Origin: Omphalotus guepiniiformis
Lineage: Eukaryota; Basidiomycota; Agaricomycetes; Agaricales; Omphalotaceae
NCBI GenBank assembly: GCA_028554645.1
Contig: JAQOOI010000021.1
Location: forward strand, 2,604,001-2,668,000
Direction of reading: 5' to 3'
DNA: 64,000 bases
Positions 44,650 to 57,778 of the stretch are shown here, in pieces (position 1 is the first letter of the stretch; each line of letters begins with the position of its first letter). Under the pieces are notes generated by a model. It was given only the letters and a program-made list of their open reading frames with translations. It did no database searches and had not been told where the DNA came from. The translations under genes were made by a program, and so were the position numbers.

Positions 44650-45450
44650 ATTGTATCACTATTCATGTAGTTGAACTGCAAGAGTTGCAATCGCAGCGTT
44701 TGTTCCGGAAATTCCGACCCCTGATGGAAAGTTGTAACACCAGATCTGCTAGAGAGACATGTCATATGCAATCAGGAAAGGTACAAAGGACTTTCATAGA
44801 CTTATCACTACGATATTGAAGAAATCAAGTGCTTTGCCTGGTACTTACAAGTTATCCTCCATCAGCGCGTCTGTGGCGTGAGAAGACAAGCACGTGACCT
44901 GTGAAATCGGATTCCCCCGCCCAGCCACAACGTAGCGCAAACGCCCATGACCATTGTCAAAAGCACAAATGTACATCAATAGTCATACTTTCTAGACTAC
45001 TTACGAGGTGAGTACGGAATCGCTGTCCTCAGGAATGTATCACCGCAACTTACGTGCAAACCAAGTCTTCCTTGAAAGTGAAGTCATAACTGTGGCGGGG
45101 ACTGAAGCGATTCCGAATGCCTTGTGTGGACCCTTTTCTTTGTCAAAGCAGAAATACATACCCATTACCAAATACTCTATATCTCTATATATTTCTTGCC
45201 AAGACTTTACGAGGTGAGTGATGGATGGAAGTTCTGTCTTCAGGAATGTATGTATTGCCGCAGCAGAAACTTACGTGCAAGCCAAGACTTATACTGTTCG
45301 GGGACGGGTCCGAAGCGATTCCGAATATCTCAAGTGGACTCAGAAGAGCAAAGTAATACGTTTACACCTCAAACGACTTGGGGAATGTCAATATTCTCAG
45401 CGAAATGGGAAAAACTCAGAGAAGTAGGGGTTCCGCCACTTCTATGTTAA
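44650..45450 (-). pseudogene. Degenerate multi-exon locus with duplicated exons
   Basis: The minus strand has pieces that look coding: an ATG-led stretch near 44973 (CAFDNGHGRLRYVVAGRG, QVTCLSSHATDALM) and a last stretch near 44750-44690 (NFPSGVGISGTNAAIA, then TLAVQLHE and stop). The intron between them leaves the wrong phase. Upstream, two related exon-like segments (about 45215-45340 and 45000-45130) share a FGIAS start, a GTAAGTT donor and a following GACAG acceptor. I read this as a decayed gene with an internal exon duplication. Family not recognised. Confidence 0.35.
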
Positions 45451-45667
45451 CGCTATCCTAATAGCACACAAGCTTCAAAGAAAGCTAGAGTTCGTTGAGG
45501 GGATGAATCGTAGGTACAAACTATAAGGTACATAAAGCACTCGGCCTGCAAGGTACTGCGGAATGGTCAACTCAAACTTCTAGTCAGCTTTTTGGCCTTA
45601 TTCCCCAAGCCCAAATTCAATCCGGAGTTTTGATAGAGCGGGAGAAGATAGGCTCGATCATGATTGA

Positions 45668-45800
45668 GCTGTGTTAGGTGACTGGGTTCAAAAGTTCACT
45701 GTTCGTGATATCATATTCGCCTCCGTACATAGAGGACTGATGTTGCAATGTTAGAACATTGATACTCCAAACCCAACGTTCAATGAACCTGACGATGCAG
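45668..45800 (-). pseudogene. Dioxygenase last-exon fragment
   Basis: The minus strand ends GEYDITNSELLNPVT and stop, like the last exon of the dioxygenases (ASYDITNSNYLN). No other exons are intact beside it. Confidence 0.45.
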
Positions 45801-46197
45801 GGTGTGACCCGTTTCGCAAAAAAATTGTAAACTACACTGCGAATCTTTGAAGTAAGTAAGTGGAGGATGAATTTACTTACGTTTTTGCAATACGTTGTAC
45901 ATCTGTACAGCAAGGGAGGAAGTAAGGTAAGCTCACCTCACGGCGCTCTATGCGAATACAGCATATATTCTTCTAATCGACTCCGTAACTTGATTATTAC
46001 TTACTTTTATATTGCAGAATGCCAGATGCCAAACGTTAGACGTACGCATGTTCCAAGTCCGAAAATGGTAGAGACAGTATCGCTGGAAAGTATAAAAACT
46101 TACTCGATGGGGGCGAATAAGACTCAGCTCGAAGGCTCGTAAACCCGCTCTCCAATTCCTCACCCAACCATAACGCAGACGCGCAGAAGACCTCTCA

Positions 46198-47606
46198 ATG
46201 ATTGTCTCTAGTATCTATACATTGCTCTCGTTCGTAACAGTAGCTACCCTCGTTGTAGGTAAGTAAAGCCCACAAAGTTTCTATGCCAGTAGCCGACCGG
46301 TACTAACGATGTGTCCTTCTACCTCTCTTCTCTAGCACACCCTGGATCTGAACCCTCATACAGCGGCGAAGAACTCGCGCGTCGAGAACTAGAGTCAAGC
46401 CGTCGTCATCTTGCTGCTAGGACCTGTGCTGAGAATGGTGCTTTGGCCGAGTACAATGCTAAGCGTAGAGCCAAGAGGTCCGCGGAGGGAGCAAATGCTT
46501 CTTCTACGTTTGAACAGTACGTCTATACTTCAATCTGACTTTCTTGTTATGAGGCAAAGCTGACTTACCTCACTTCTCCCTCGTTGCGCAGCGCAAACGA
46601 TAACTTCACTTGCCTCGCTTCTCCGGAAGTTCTTGAAGGTCCGTACTACGTCAACAATGAGTACGTCAGGGGCAACCTCAGTGAAGACGTAGAGTGAGTA
46701 GCTGAATATGTACTTAAACATTCCTCGACTCATCTTCTCCGATGGATCTCTTTTTCTCGTACTGCAGAGGCCTCGAGTTAACTCTAGATATTGGCGTAAT
46801 CGATATAGCAACCTGTGGACCAATCCGAAACGCATTCGTTGAGATCTGGAATGGTAAGGTTCCTCATTTTGTCGTAAACTACTTATCTCCTAATTGTACG
46901 TGGTCGTACATAGCCAACGCTACAGGAGTCTACGGCGGCTACCCACCCTGGAACGATTCAAGTCTCCCTTGGGATAGTCCCCAGCACTACAGCGGCGAAA
47001 CTTACTTGCGCGGTGGACTATTCACGGACCACCGTGGTGAAGTTGAGTTGGTGACAAAGTACCCTGGGTTCTATGCGAATCGCCCTCCGCATGTACATAT
47101 CATGGTTCATCTTAACAGTGTTGAGGCTGCGAATCAGTGAGTCAGTTCCACTGACAAATGAATTTACGATTGTTAAACTTACGATGAACCATCTTCCCTC
47201 TCTTCTTCTCACCGCAAGCACGATCATCTCTCACTCCGGCTCAGTAGTCCACGTCGGTCAACTATTCTTCCACGACTCATGGAACGACCGAGTACTCAAC
47301 ACCTACCCATATACACTCAACACATACAACAGAACTTACAACTACGAAGACGAGTTTGTACCTGCTGCTAATGCGGATAGGAACGCTGCGATGTTTCACC
47401 TCGAGTTGCTTGGGAAGACGTTTGATAAGGGGTTGTTGGGATTTATTAGTGAGTGATCCTGAGTGAGTGAACTTGGGGAGTGCGATAGGCTGATTTGCTT
47501 TCGTCTTCTCCTAGCGATCGGAGTAAACTCTTCCGCTTCGTATGACATTCAGAACGGAAATTATCTCAGTCAGACTCCGACTCCTACTCCGACTCTGGAA
47601 CCATGA
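46198..47606 (+). CDS. Secreted intradiol dioxygenase (copy 3)
   Basis: Exons 46198-46258, 46336-46516, 46592-46693, 46768-46853, 46914-47136, 47219-47448 and 47515-47606 give 324 aa. Signal peptide MIVSSIYTLLSFVTVATLVVG, the same HLAARTCAE propeptide-like region, EGPYYVNNEYVRGNL, LDIGVIDIATC, GVYGGY, YPGFY and HVH with the Tyr/Tyr/His/His iron ligands. Intron positions equal those of copies 1 and 2, but the sequence is clearly more diverged and lacks the Pro/Ser loop after GVYG. It ends in a short Pro/Thr repeat (TPTPTPT). The two fragments at 12670 and 45668 belong to the same family. Intact. Confidence 0.88.
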
Positions 47607-49041
47607 TGGGTCCCCACGAGCGAGCGAAAGAGCGAAGGAGTTTTTAACTTTCTTTACGTTGAATCAGAATCTACATAGAAATCTTGAGTAAATGCGTTTC
47701 TTTATCTGATTTTGGATCTATACCTCCTACTTAATAGCGTTGTCCATAAGATTCTGGGTGATGAAAGAATAAGTCCCATGGGAAAGTGTTAGTGATTTAG
47801 CGTTCATGAAAATGTCTGTGAAACTTCACCTGCGCCGGAATACCTACGATTTTGAGCGCATATAGTGACTCGCCCCTCAGTCACTGATTCCACTCCCAAC
47901 TCCTGCTCTTGTCGATCCAGAGGTGCCACTAAGCAACATCTGCGCCTCCTCGTCCCTACTCTCCATCTAGTCAAGCCACCTGGCTGGGATCAGGTTCTGC
48001 AAGTGTTGGAAGGAGAGGTTTTGACTTTCCAATAGCTTCGTACTCCTTTGGTGACAGTCGTGGTGAGAGATACTGTAGCTATCGAGACAGTTTCGTACCT
48101 AGTCTCATCCAGACTACGTTGCCGTTTCGTCGCGTTTGAGCAATGATATCGATGTTGACGTTGTTCAGAAGTTTCAAGTTCCTACCGAGTGCTTGAACAG
48201 TTTCCGGATTGGTGAGTCTTGTTAAGCCTGCTTCCATCGTTTAACGTTTAAAGATGATTCTGTAGCGAGGTCATCGTGTTGGATTCCAAGGTTGAACAAC
48301 GCGAGAACGACACGAAAAGCCAGGGCGTTGGACGACGAGGGGCTGTAGTCCTAGAAAAGTGGAAGCAAAAAACGCGTGTTGCTGAATTTGGTAACGTCAC
48401 CGTCCGGCCTTCCGGACTCCGGGGGCGACCGCCGCCGACGTCTGATCATGATCTGGCACGCGTCGGACACAGCCTCGTCGCAATCTTATCTCATCTCAGA
48501 TCGAGATTCTCTTGGCACCCCTTGAGCCTTCCTTTAGAGTGATGGATGTATCTTTCACCAGTATTTCATTCTGACTCCTCAAAACATAACTAGATGTATA
48601 TACTTTGGAAGGTTACTACTGAAGCTAACCTGTATTGCCAAAATGTCTCGTGAGGAGAAGTAGTTTTGTGCGGTACTACTTACAGACTGGTCGGAGCCTC
48701 AGAGCAACGGACAGAGTTTATTTTCCCTATATCATTGTCAATTTTGTTTCTCGGCTGGATATAAACCATATCGAACCAATCCTCTGTGAATGGATTTTTG
48801 AAAGAGAACCGGAGAATGGGAATGTTGCCAGAATACTTCGTATTTTGCCCTTACCCCGGGTTTCCTTTTGTACAGCTCAGCCCGGAGAAGCAGTTTGGAA
48901 AGATTTCTTGTTTTTTGCGTGTAAGTATGTATATATGACAAGCTTTTGCACATGCCTTCTTGCACATACATTCACTACCACATCTACCCTCCATAACTTA
49001 CAATAATGATACACCCCTGCCCCGCGCCAATGCCCCGAGAT
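47607..49041. other. Intergenic, no gene recognised
   Basis: Short frames at 48276-48542 and 48635-49006 have no motif, no homologue in the window and no splice support. Confidence 0.45.
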
Positions 49042-50833
49042 CTACCAAAACCTACACGTCCTAGGTTCCTTCCCACTCGCCAACCTCTGATGCACGATAT
49101 TCGACGTAAACGAACTCCATCCGTTCCCTATGAACACAGCTGATCGACGTGCGATCTCCATGTCGATTGAACCGCTTACGGAGCGTGACCAGCCGTGTTG
49201 TGATGGTGGGAAGTTCGAATATGAGGAGAAGGGGGACGGGGAGGAGGAGGAGGAAGACGAGGGTGTTGTTGGTGGCGCCGGCGACGGCGGTGGATCCCTA
49301 GATGAAAACGAAATAAAAGGAAACTCCCAATCCCCCCAACTCCAACTCCACCATCGTCTAGTTTTCTCGCGTTCACCAATTTCATCAGGAAAAACAATAT
49401 CATCACTCGTCAAAACCTTCTTCCAACCTCTCCTATAAAACTCCTCTATAAGCCTCCCCAACACCTCATTCTTTTCATTCGTCAAGATAAACACCATATC
49501 CAACTTTCTCTCTTCTTTCCCGTTTCCTCCTTCTTCCCATTCCTTCTTGGCACCCTCAACAACCCCAAGAACCCTCTCAACACTAGGTTGACACCTCTCC
49601 AAATAAGTACTGATATTTTCTTCAGAATTCCACCCTGGGTGACCCGGTGAGCCTTCGCCACCAGGTGGAGGAACGAATCTATCTTCTTCAGCGAGAAACG
49701 GTAGATTATTCCACGAATAAAACGTCCAGTTTCCTGCTGCGAGGTTGTTAACGCACGCGTCTGAAAAATCGCCTAGACGGAGGTGCATCGCAAGTGTCGT
49801 CGATAGTGGGTCCTTCCTCTCTCCCTCCTCCGAATGCCCCCCAGCATCGCCGAACAACCCCAACTCCAAATTAAAGGCCACCGCCCTCTTAACAATCAAA
49901 CTAGCATCCAAAAGCCTACTAACCGGACTCCCAACAAACGCCTCCCAAATCCCAACAACCCTCGGCGTACCAAACATCATTAAATCAAACGTCTGCGGAT
50001 ACGGATCTTCATCAAGCGGAGCAGGTAAAACTTCCACACATCTCTCCTTCTCATCACCCCCACTCAATACTTTCCTCCAGGTCTCGAACGTCTCTACCGC
50101 GCTAGCGTTTATTAAAGCGGGTTTGATATCGCGTGTGTGGATGAGGAAACGTTCGTTTGGAGGACATACGAGGTCGAAATATCTAGATGAAACTGCTCGT
50201 GGTGCGGGGTCTCCTGCGTCCCATGGTCCACCTGCTGAAGGACCAGAGATGAGCGCTGTTAAGGGTGTACGTGGGTGTCGACGTGTAGATGAGAATGTTA
50301 TGAATGGGATTAACCAAGGATGATATTCGGACTTCCAAGTGTAATCTTGGAACACGTAGGCGCGATTTGAAGTGTAGGCGAGGTAGGTGTTCATTAGTCT
50401 GCGCGTTCCAACCGCAATTGCCAAGGTTAGTTAATTGGGGGTAATGTAAGTAGTTGTAATGAAGAACTATAGAACCAACTTACACCTCATTAAAAACATT
50501 ATTCCAACCCAACTGCTCAATTTGATTCGAAAACTTCACATACCTAACCTCCTTCCCCTTCCCTTCCAAATAAACCCTCTGATGCTGTGGTAACCCATCC
50601 TCCCACTCATACAACCCCCCATACTCAGGTGCCCCCTCCCACATAATCTTCCCCCCCTCCCAAAAGTCAACCAAACTCCTCGGATACACATACGTCTTCA
50701 CCCCAAACAACTTCAAAAACACAAACAACGTAATGAGAGTCGAGATGTAGATGTATATCTGACGACGACGGCGGGTAGCGGTTGATAGGAAGAGTCGTAG
50801 GCGAATTTGATGTTGGTGGAGGAGAAGTGGCAT
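49042..50833 (-). CDS. O-fucosyltransferase-like type II membrane protein (copy B)
   Basis: Exons 50833-50484 and 50398-49042 (85-nt intron) give 568 aa. Short basic cytoplasmic end, one TM segment (IYIYISTLITLFVFLKLFG), then the same landmarks as copy A: KFSNQIEQLGWNNVFNE, AYVFQDYTWK, LAMHLRLGDF (copy A: HVRRGDF), FILTNEKNE and AVFIGNGWSSFTSNIVH at the end. The intron splitting the FIGNG end in copy A is absent here. An insertion rich in Ser and Pro with WWSWSWGDWEF lies before the last block (about residues 460-520). The second Arg of the RRGDF loop is Leu, which could affect nucleotide-sugar binding. Probably Golgi; acceptor unknown. Confidence 0.75.
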
Positions 50834-51522
50834 TGGGGGAAATGGAGATGCGGAGGTGGCATTTGGGGTTTTTTTTTTACTTGTGTATAAGTGTAACTTG
50901 TCAGATGCTTGTCAGAAGGGTGACCGTATTGAATGGATTACATAAGTCGAGGGACTGGATTTTGTCAGTCGAAGACCAAATAAATGATAATCTGATGGTG
51001 AACCGTTACTGCGGCCATGTTCGAACGACTGTCGTGTAGGAAATCCTTTCGCCTTCAACTTCATGGTAAATGAACCACAAAAAAACACATATCAAGATCC
51101 AAAACAGACCCAGCATAACGATAACGAGTACCCCGGCGCATCCGAGTCGAAAAGAAAAGAACTCCGAGAAGGCTCAGGCTGTTCAAGATGCGCTGCGGAT
51201 TGATTCAATCCTGCTGATTCCGAGAACATTCAACCAAGCGGAAGTATCGAGCAGTTCGTCTTGCAAATGAATCATTCGATTATCTGACTGGGACGAACAG
51301 ACTTTCTTCGAGGGCTCGCTACTTCAAGTTAAATACCTCGCTCAGTCACACTGGATCCAGACAGTCTCAATACCAAAGTCATCTCGCAAGATAATCTTCA
51401 TAATACATTGTCTATACAAATCGAAAAGGTTAAGAAATACAAGTACAAGGGTGGTATACATCCAACAAGGTCGCGGTCCCATCACAAAACGATTATCCCA
51501 ATTGCACCTAAAGAATGGCGAA
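50834..51522. other. Intergenic, no gene recognised
   Basis: Promoter side of the fucosyltransferase-like gene and 3' side of the GH128 gene; nothing else seen. Confidence 0.45.
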
Positions 51523-52790
51523 TTACCAGGCTGCCTGAGTCCAGGCCGTACCCACAATGCACGCAGCTACTACTGTAACAATGCCATACAACCTACTAGA
51601 GAAGTCCGAGAGGAAAACAGACGGAGGTACGCCATTCGAGGCCAATGCACCATTTGCGCCGTCACCAGAGGAAGCCTGCATTGATGGTCCAGTTTTCACT
51701 ACCGTGTCGGCCCCGATGTATTCTTGTCCTAACGAGTTCAGGCTTCCATCATCGTTCATAAAGTCTACAAAGAGAAAGGTGTGAGAACGACAGGAAACCA
51801 CAATCACAAGGTGCCTGCACATCGCAGATACGTACTGTATCCATTTTTATGATCCGGTCTCTGTCATTAACATCAGTCTATGGCCAAATAGCACGAGAGG
51901 AGCAGACATACGAAGAAACCAAACCAAGCATACCGTTCGATCCAGTCCAACGTGTCGAGGTAATTTATCGTGGCGTTGAGGGCCGAGCTGACATCTATGA
52001 AATGCAAGCGTAAGCTCAATGAATTTCCTGGAAACAATCGTCAACGACTAACCTTCAGGATTCGTAGAAATATCTGCCCATTCGGTCACCCATACCGTGG
52101 CATTATTAAACTGTCCGTGGATTTGCCAGATATAATTATAAAACCCTTCAACTCCCGCGCCATACCTTGATAGGGCAAAGGTTACTCGTCGAAACACAAA
52201 CTCGCTTAAAACCACATTTCGAGCACTTACCAATGTATCGGAATGAAATCAAACGTGCAGCCTGAACACGCCGAAAAGAACGCAGTCAACCACGGCACAC
52301 CAGTGCTGTCACTCGACACGGCGGGTGCGCCAAGGCGTATGCCGGTAGACTTCAGAGGCTCGATGTACTTCTTCCATAACTCTGCAGCTTTCGCCGGATC
52401 GATATTAGACTGGTCATTGAAGTCGGGCTCATTGAATGTCTAAACCCACAATGGCGATGATCACAAATCACCATTAGAACACACCATATATGCTCACAAA
52501 CTCAAACGTACCAAAAGAACTTTAGCGTTCTGGCCTTTCAAACCCGAGGCCAACTTATCAATCCCTTGTGAACCCCATTGCATCGGAATGAATTCAAGAC
52601 CTGAAGATGCGAGATCTTGCGTAGGCGTGACGCCCCAGTTATACACCCACGAAATATTGCTGTTTGTTTGATTAGCGTTGGCTATATCGCCTGGATTGTT
52701 AGCGGAAGGGTATGAAATCCCTCGCTTGGGGTTTCTAGCAAAGGCGGGCAAGAGAATACAAGAGTAATAGAGAATGGCGGCGTATTTCAT
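51523..52790 (-). CDS. GPI-type GH128 beta-1,3-glucanase
   Basis: Six exons, 52790-52512, 52439-52231, 52165-52053, 51994-51912, 51860-51836 and 51764-51523, give 316 aa. Signal peptide MKYAAILYYSCILLPAFA, then the catalytic core known from Asl1-type glucan hydrolases: RGISYPS, ISWVYNWG, LEFIPMQWG, TFNEPDF (acid/base Glu), PIHWYGAG, VTEWADIS (nucleophile Glu), RYAWFGFF and NDDGSLNSLGQEYIG. After a Ser/Gly/Ala linker a hydrophobic tail (IVTVVAACIVGTAW) suggests a GPI anchor, so the enzyme would sit at the cell wall. Expected to act in wall remodelling. Every junction restores conserved sequence; gene intact. Confidence 0.88.
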
Positions 52791-53681
52791 GATGAAGTCG
52801 TGTGGGGATGGAGGTGGCGACGCGGTGGTAGGAAGCAAGAAAGTAGCCGCGCCGTGACGCCAAATTTAAAGGTAGGATCGACGGTCCCAATTCGTCAGCA
52901 TGACAGACATCACTATTTGCCCAGAAATGTACTTTACCAAGCACATCAATGTCACTAGAGACAAAACTTTGAACGAGCTCATTGCATTCAGGGAACCCAG
53001 GGCTCAACGCCACGTATAGAGCTCCTGAAAGAATACTCAACTACATGCGCAGAGTCCACGACAGCTATGCCAACATGTATGCTGCATCAGGTCAGATCAA
53101 TGAAAGAAGCATAATCAGGCAAAAACTTGTGATTTCAACACCTAAGTTGTACCAAAAACGAATGAGCGACAGAAGCAAATGAAAAGAGAAAAGGCGAGAA
53201 GAAGAAGAAGAGACTGTTCCGAGATCCTGATCAAGAAAAATGATTGTCTTTGAGTTTGTGGAGGCATGCAGTGTGTAGAACGAAATTGAAGTAAGAGTAA
53301 AGTTTGATGTTGTAGGTTCAAGATGTAAGTAGTACAATGGATGCGATGCGAATGAATGAATGGATGAATGTGAAGGGAAGGATGTGTCTAGATGAGGGGT
53401 ATCTTGAGCTGCCATATATGTATAGAAAGAGTGAGTGAGGCGCAGAAACCGAAACCGAAACCGAAGAACGAACGCTTGACGATAACATGATGACGAAAGG
53501 TATAAATGATGCGATAGGATACGATACAATAGAATAGGGAAGGGTCCAGTAAGGTGATGGACACGATATAAATTAGAAGAGGGCCAGAAAGCTCTCAGGA
53601 AAGCATAGAAATAGAACTGAAGGAAAAACAACAAAATTGATCCGGAGGAAAAGCGGAATAAACTTGAGGAGGGGAAAATTC
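52791..53681. other. Intergenic, no gene recognised
   Basis: GH128 promoter and 3' UTR side of the serine-rich gene. A minus frame through 53092-53781 is only the 3' continuation of that gene in another frame. Confidence 0.5.
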
Positions 53682-56600
53682 TCATCCCCTCGTTCTCGGA
53701 ACAAAAACAGCAATAAGAACGATGAATGGGACATAAGTGATTAGAGACACAGCAGCCATGATACGACACCTGGTCCGCCACGACTTTGCATCTACACCAA
53801 CCAACAACGAGTCACACATTCCGTCAATTGACATAAAAAGGAAAATAAACAAACAGTGACACGTACCATGCTCCAACTGCGGATCATCCAACAGCACACC
53901 CTTCTCCTCATCCCCCCCACTTCCACTTCCTAACCTCCGCGTTCTAGGAACAGCAACTAGAAACCCCGCAACCCACCAAACGGGAAACACCACAAACCCC
54001 AAAAAGAACAACCACGCATGAAGCGGACTCCCACCGCTCTCAGTCCACCTCACCGAAGACCGACGCGTCGCTCGCTCATCATCAATATCCCGTCTATCAG
54101 TATCACGCTCAGCATGAACGGGATCGTGCTCATCACCATGCATCCGTTTCTCCCCAACACCTACTACGTCCATTTCCCTACTTTTCATCTTCTTCCTCGT
54201 AAGCATCCCACTCAACCGTTCCACAGCCCCAGACAAAGTAATACAATCACCCCACCGCGCTGCAAAGAAACCCCTCTCAGGCAACGACAGGCTCCACGAC
54301 GTGTCTTGCACCCTCGGCGGTTTCCTCGGGTCCCGCATATGGTACCCCGCCCCGCGACCCGTCACCGTAGAAGGGTGTTGAGAACGAGCTATCGAAGGCG
54401 CATGAGGCGTCACAAACGCAGAGATGGGTATAGACACCTGTGATTGTTTAGAGATACTCTCGACTCTTTCTCGACTGCGGTTTGGGAATATTTGTGAACG
54501 CGATTGTAGTTGCGAGGGATGAGAGATAGAACCGTGTTGTTGCTGTTGCTGTTGCTGTTGTTGTTGTGAAAGTAAAGAGTGACGTTGGTAATGAGGCTGT
54601 TGATGCGATGACGCAGATGGAGAACGTGAAGGCTGGCTTCCACTGGGTACACGATGTGAAGAGTGGGATACAGATCGAGCCCTGCTGGGCTGACCAGTTC
54701 CACGGGATGATGGCCTCGAAGTTGACGCGCTCTGGCCACCCACTGAGGAAGGTGTGCTACCAGAACTCGATATTCTAGCGCGTTTTCGGGTATAATGGGG
54801 GGAACGGTTGGAAGTTTGGGAGGTGGTAGAAAATCTATGAGCTAACAAAGACCACGTTAAGCTCTCAGCCATTTCTCACTATTGAGATACACTCACGTCT
54901 AGGATCCTCAGCAAACGTCGCCTTGTGCTGCTTTTTTACCTCAAGCGTACCACCCGCTCCAAGCCCAAGCCCAAGCCCCAAGCCCAAGCCAATAACACTA
55001 TCCACCTCTGCCTCATCCGCTTTCCGCTTGCCATTGCTCGTGCTCCTGGCTACCGGAGATGGAATTGGAATTGGCATACCCGGGTTCATCATATTTCGCC
55101 TTGGTGTGGAAGGGGGAGAGACAGACGGTAGAGGAATTGTCATTGATCCTGCCAGAGGAGAAGAAACGCTCGGCGTTGTGCGAATAGAAGACTTTCTAGA
55201 AGAAAGTGAAGGGGATTCCGAGGCTCGTTCCCTACCCTTCCCTTTCGCGTTGGCCCCAATAGAAGATATTTCGGTGACCATGTTGTCTTGTTCAGAAAAA
55301 TGAGTCTGTTGATGTTCAGAGTCTTCGTTGATGTCACTTTCTTGTGAAGTCGAAAGAGCGGCAGGGTTTTCGGTGAGTATTGGTGAACTACCACTACCAC
55401 CGGATAAAATACGCGTGGTTTGAGTGTCTGTATCAGAAAAATTAGAGTGAGGAAACGAACGAGAGGAAAGCAGAAAACAAGGGAGACAAGATGTTTGTTG
55501 AAATCGCGTACACCTGAGAAAGTTGTATATGTATACAAAGCTTCGTGCTAAGACTACACTTTGACCCTTCACGGGACACGATCATGCTTGCATGCGCAGG
55601 CAGGAATTCGTATGACAAATGTGTCATGGGGCCTACCCATCGAATCCAAACAGAAGCAGAAAATACAAAGGGAAAGTTGACAACAGAAGATCCCAGAGAA
55701 AACGAAGAAGGTAAAGAATCACTCACCGATTGATCCTAGTGCAAGCGAAGGACCCTGCTCACTGAGACTTGCGCTAAACAGCCTTTCGGGTGACGATGCA
55801 GCAGCCTGCAATGAATGAGGTGAAAGAGTGGGTTTATATCAGTATCGAGATACCCCATTCCAGAAGCACGCCACTCAAGCACGGATGATGAAAAACAACA
55901 CGAGGAAGAAAAGGAACAAGGGTGAAATGACAATTACTAAAAAAGATTACGTACCTGCACGTTGTCAGCGCGTGTCATATTTCCAGAAGTGGAAGAACCG
56001 GCCGGCTCTCCGGACTTTTCCCCAATCCCTCCAATGTCGAAAGCACCTGCCAATGCCGGTCGAGCAGGCACTGGACGCGACCCTCTTCGCGTTCGACGTT
56101 TAACACTACTTCCACCAGAGCTCCGGGTCGTGACCGTTCGCGTCCTGCGAGACCCCGTACCAAGTTGCGAAGAAGACGACGAGCCGCCCAACGTGTTGAA
56201 AATATCCTGTGCTCTCGGCCTCGAAGATGAGGACCCTGCTCCGGACGTAATCACATTATCTTGGATGTGATTATCATAATCGGAAATGAGGCTGAGTGTA
56301 CGATAATCCGACATCGATGGCATGGAGGTTGACGTGCGTGGGTGCGGTAGCACTAAAGAATCAATGTTAAATTGAAACGCCCTTTCCTGGACTTCAGCCC
56401 CTACACCCTGCTCGCTCACGCTCACGTTTTGAGATTTCTCGTCTTCTTGCTCTTCCGCCGCCGTAGAAGCAGATGCTTGTCGCCGTCCACCAAAGAGACT
56501 AAGCCTCAGGATTGAAGTGGGAGGAGGACGGGTAGGACTGGCAAGATCCCCGGACCTCTGACCCGACCCCATGGAACCGAAAGTGAACCCAGACACAGAC

Positions 56601-57778
56601 GGTAGCTGTTGGCGATGAGATGGAGACGGGGTCATTGCGACATAGGAAGGAGACCGGGATTGAGGTTGCGAGTTTGGCTGGGATGACTGAGGTGATTGCG
56701 GAGAATTGGGAATGGAGTAGGGCACAGAATATGAATCCGGTATTGAACCGGCGCGCGACTGTGAGTAAGAATACGAGTTCGATTCTGATCCCGACGTGTA
56801 CCCCGACGCATCACCCTCATGCCGGTGCAATGGAGTCGTATTTTGCGAACTCTCTTGAGAACGCTGGGAACTTGCATACGAGAACTGTCCTGCACCTGAA
56901 CCAGAACTACCGGCACTGGTACCAAAATCCGACATATGCGGTACGGAGTTGACTCGACGTGTTTTCCGTCGTCCGAAGGTATTCCATGCTGAAGGGGGAG
57001 TTTGTTGAGATTGAGATGTTGGGGTTGACCGGAGCCTAATGTTGGTCAGTCGAGTTAAAATTCTATTTGCGCGCGAAGATTCGGGCGGGTTATTTGATGG
57101 TGCGGAATTAGCGGAAGAGGAAAAAGAGTGGTTTTGAACGTCGTGATCGTGAGAGGTATCCGCCGCAGCCTCGAGACCTGCAGGATCAGAGGTCGAGGCT
57201 GTAGATGATAATGATTGGGGTAAGGGGTTCTCCGATTGAAGATTATCATTCGAGTTTGAATTGTTCGTCTCCGTCTCGACGTTTGCGTTCGTATTCGTAT
57301 TTGTCATGTCAATCGTAGTTGGACCGGTGGTCGGCGGTGGAGCAGACGGTGCATTCATATCTGCAGGTCCGCCGGTGGAGTGTCGTCGCGAGCGTAGCCA
57401 TGGCGTCAAGGAAACGAAAGGAATGGTGCTGTCCGAAGAGGGTGTGCGGGTTATGTTACGGTTTTTGTCAGAGATTTCATGAGATCGGTTTTCCACTGGA
57501 TTGGGATGTGAAGTAGGGGAAGAAATGGATAGCTCTTCAGCAAGGGCATTCAGGTTTGGATGTATCCTCCGCTCAAGGGGTGACGTGGGCGGGGACGGTG
57601 AAGATACACTTAAACTGGACCTGGGTAAAGCATGATCGCTCTGTGAAGCTCTAGGAGCTCTAGGATTCTGCTCTTGTCGTGTGTTTGAGTCCTCCGTCGC
57701 CGTCTTTGAAGACGATGAAGGTGTCTCGGACATTGCACGTCTCCTAGATAGGAGCGTAAGCAGATTCAAATTCGGCAT
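53682..57778 (-). CDS. Large serine-rich membrane protein
   Basis: Five exons, 57778-55955, 55805-55727, 55427-54897, 54841-53867 and 53791-53682, join in frame to 1172 aa. About 1000 residues are low-complexity and Ser/Pro/Thr/Gln-rich, with short runs such as GLGLGLG and Q10, many RxxS and SP sites, and likely disorder. Two membrane segments are near the C-terminus: WLFFLGFVVFPVWWVAGFLV before the last intron and AAVSLITYVPFIVLIAVFV right at the end, each followed by a PRTR motif. A conserved-looking block (DTSWSLSLPERGFFAARWG, ITLSGAVERLSGML) lies ahead of them. Function unknown; heavy phosphorylation is plausible but inferred. Confidence 0.75.
54536..54567 (-). repeat. Glutamine-coding CAG/CAA repeat
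   Basis: Mixed CAA and CAG codons encode about ten consecutive Gln inside the serine-rich protein; a length-variable site candidate. Confidence 0.8.

Noticed and set aside
48276..49006. Two short plus-strand frames
   Set aside because: No family resemblance, splice context or paralogue; composition like intergenic DNA.
53092..53781. 229-codon minus-strand frame rich in Phe/Ser/Leu
   Set aside because: Overlaps the end of the serine-rich gene in another frame and continues into its 3' UTR.
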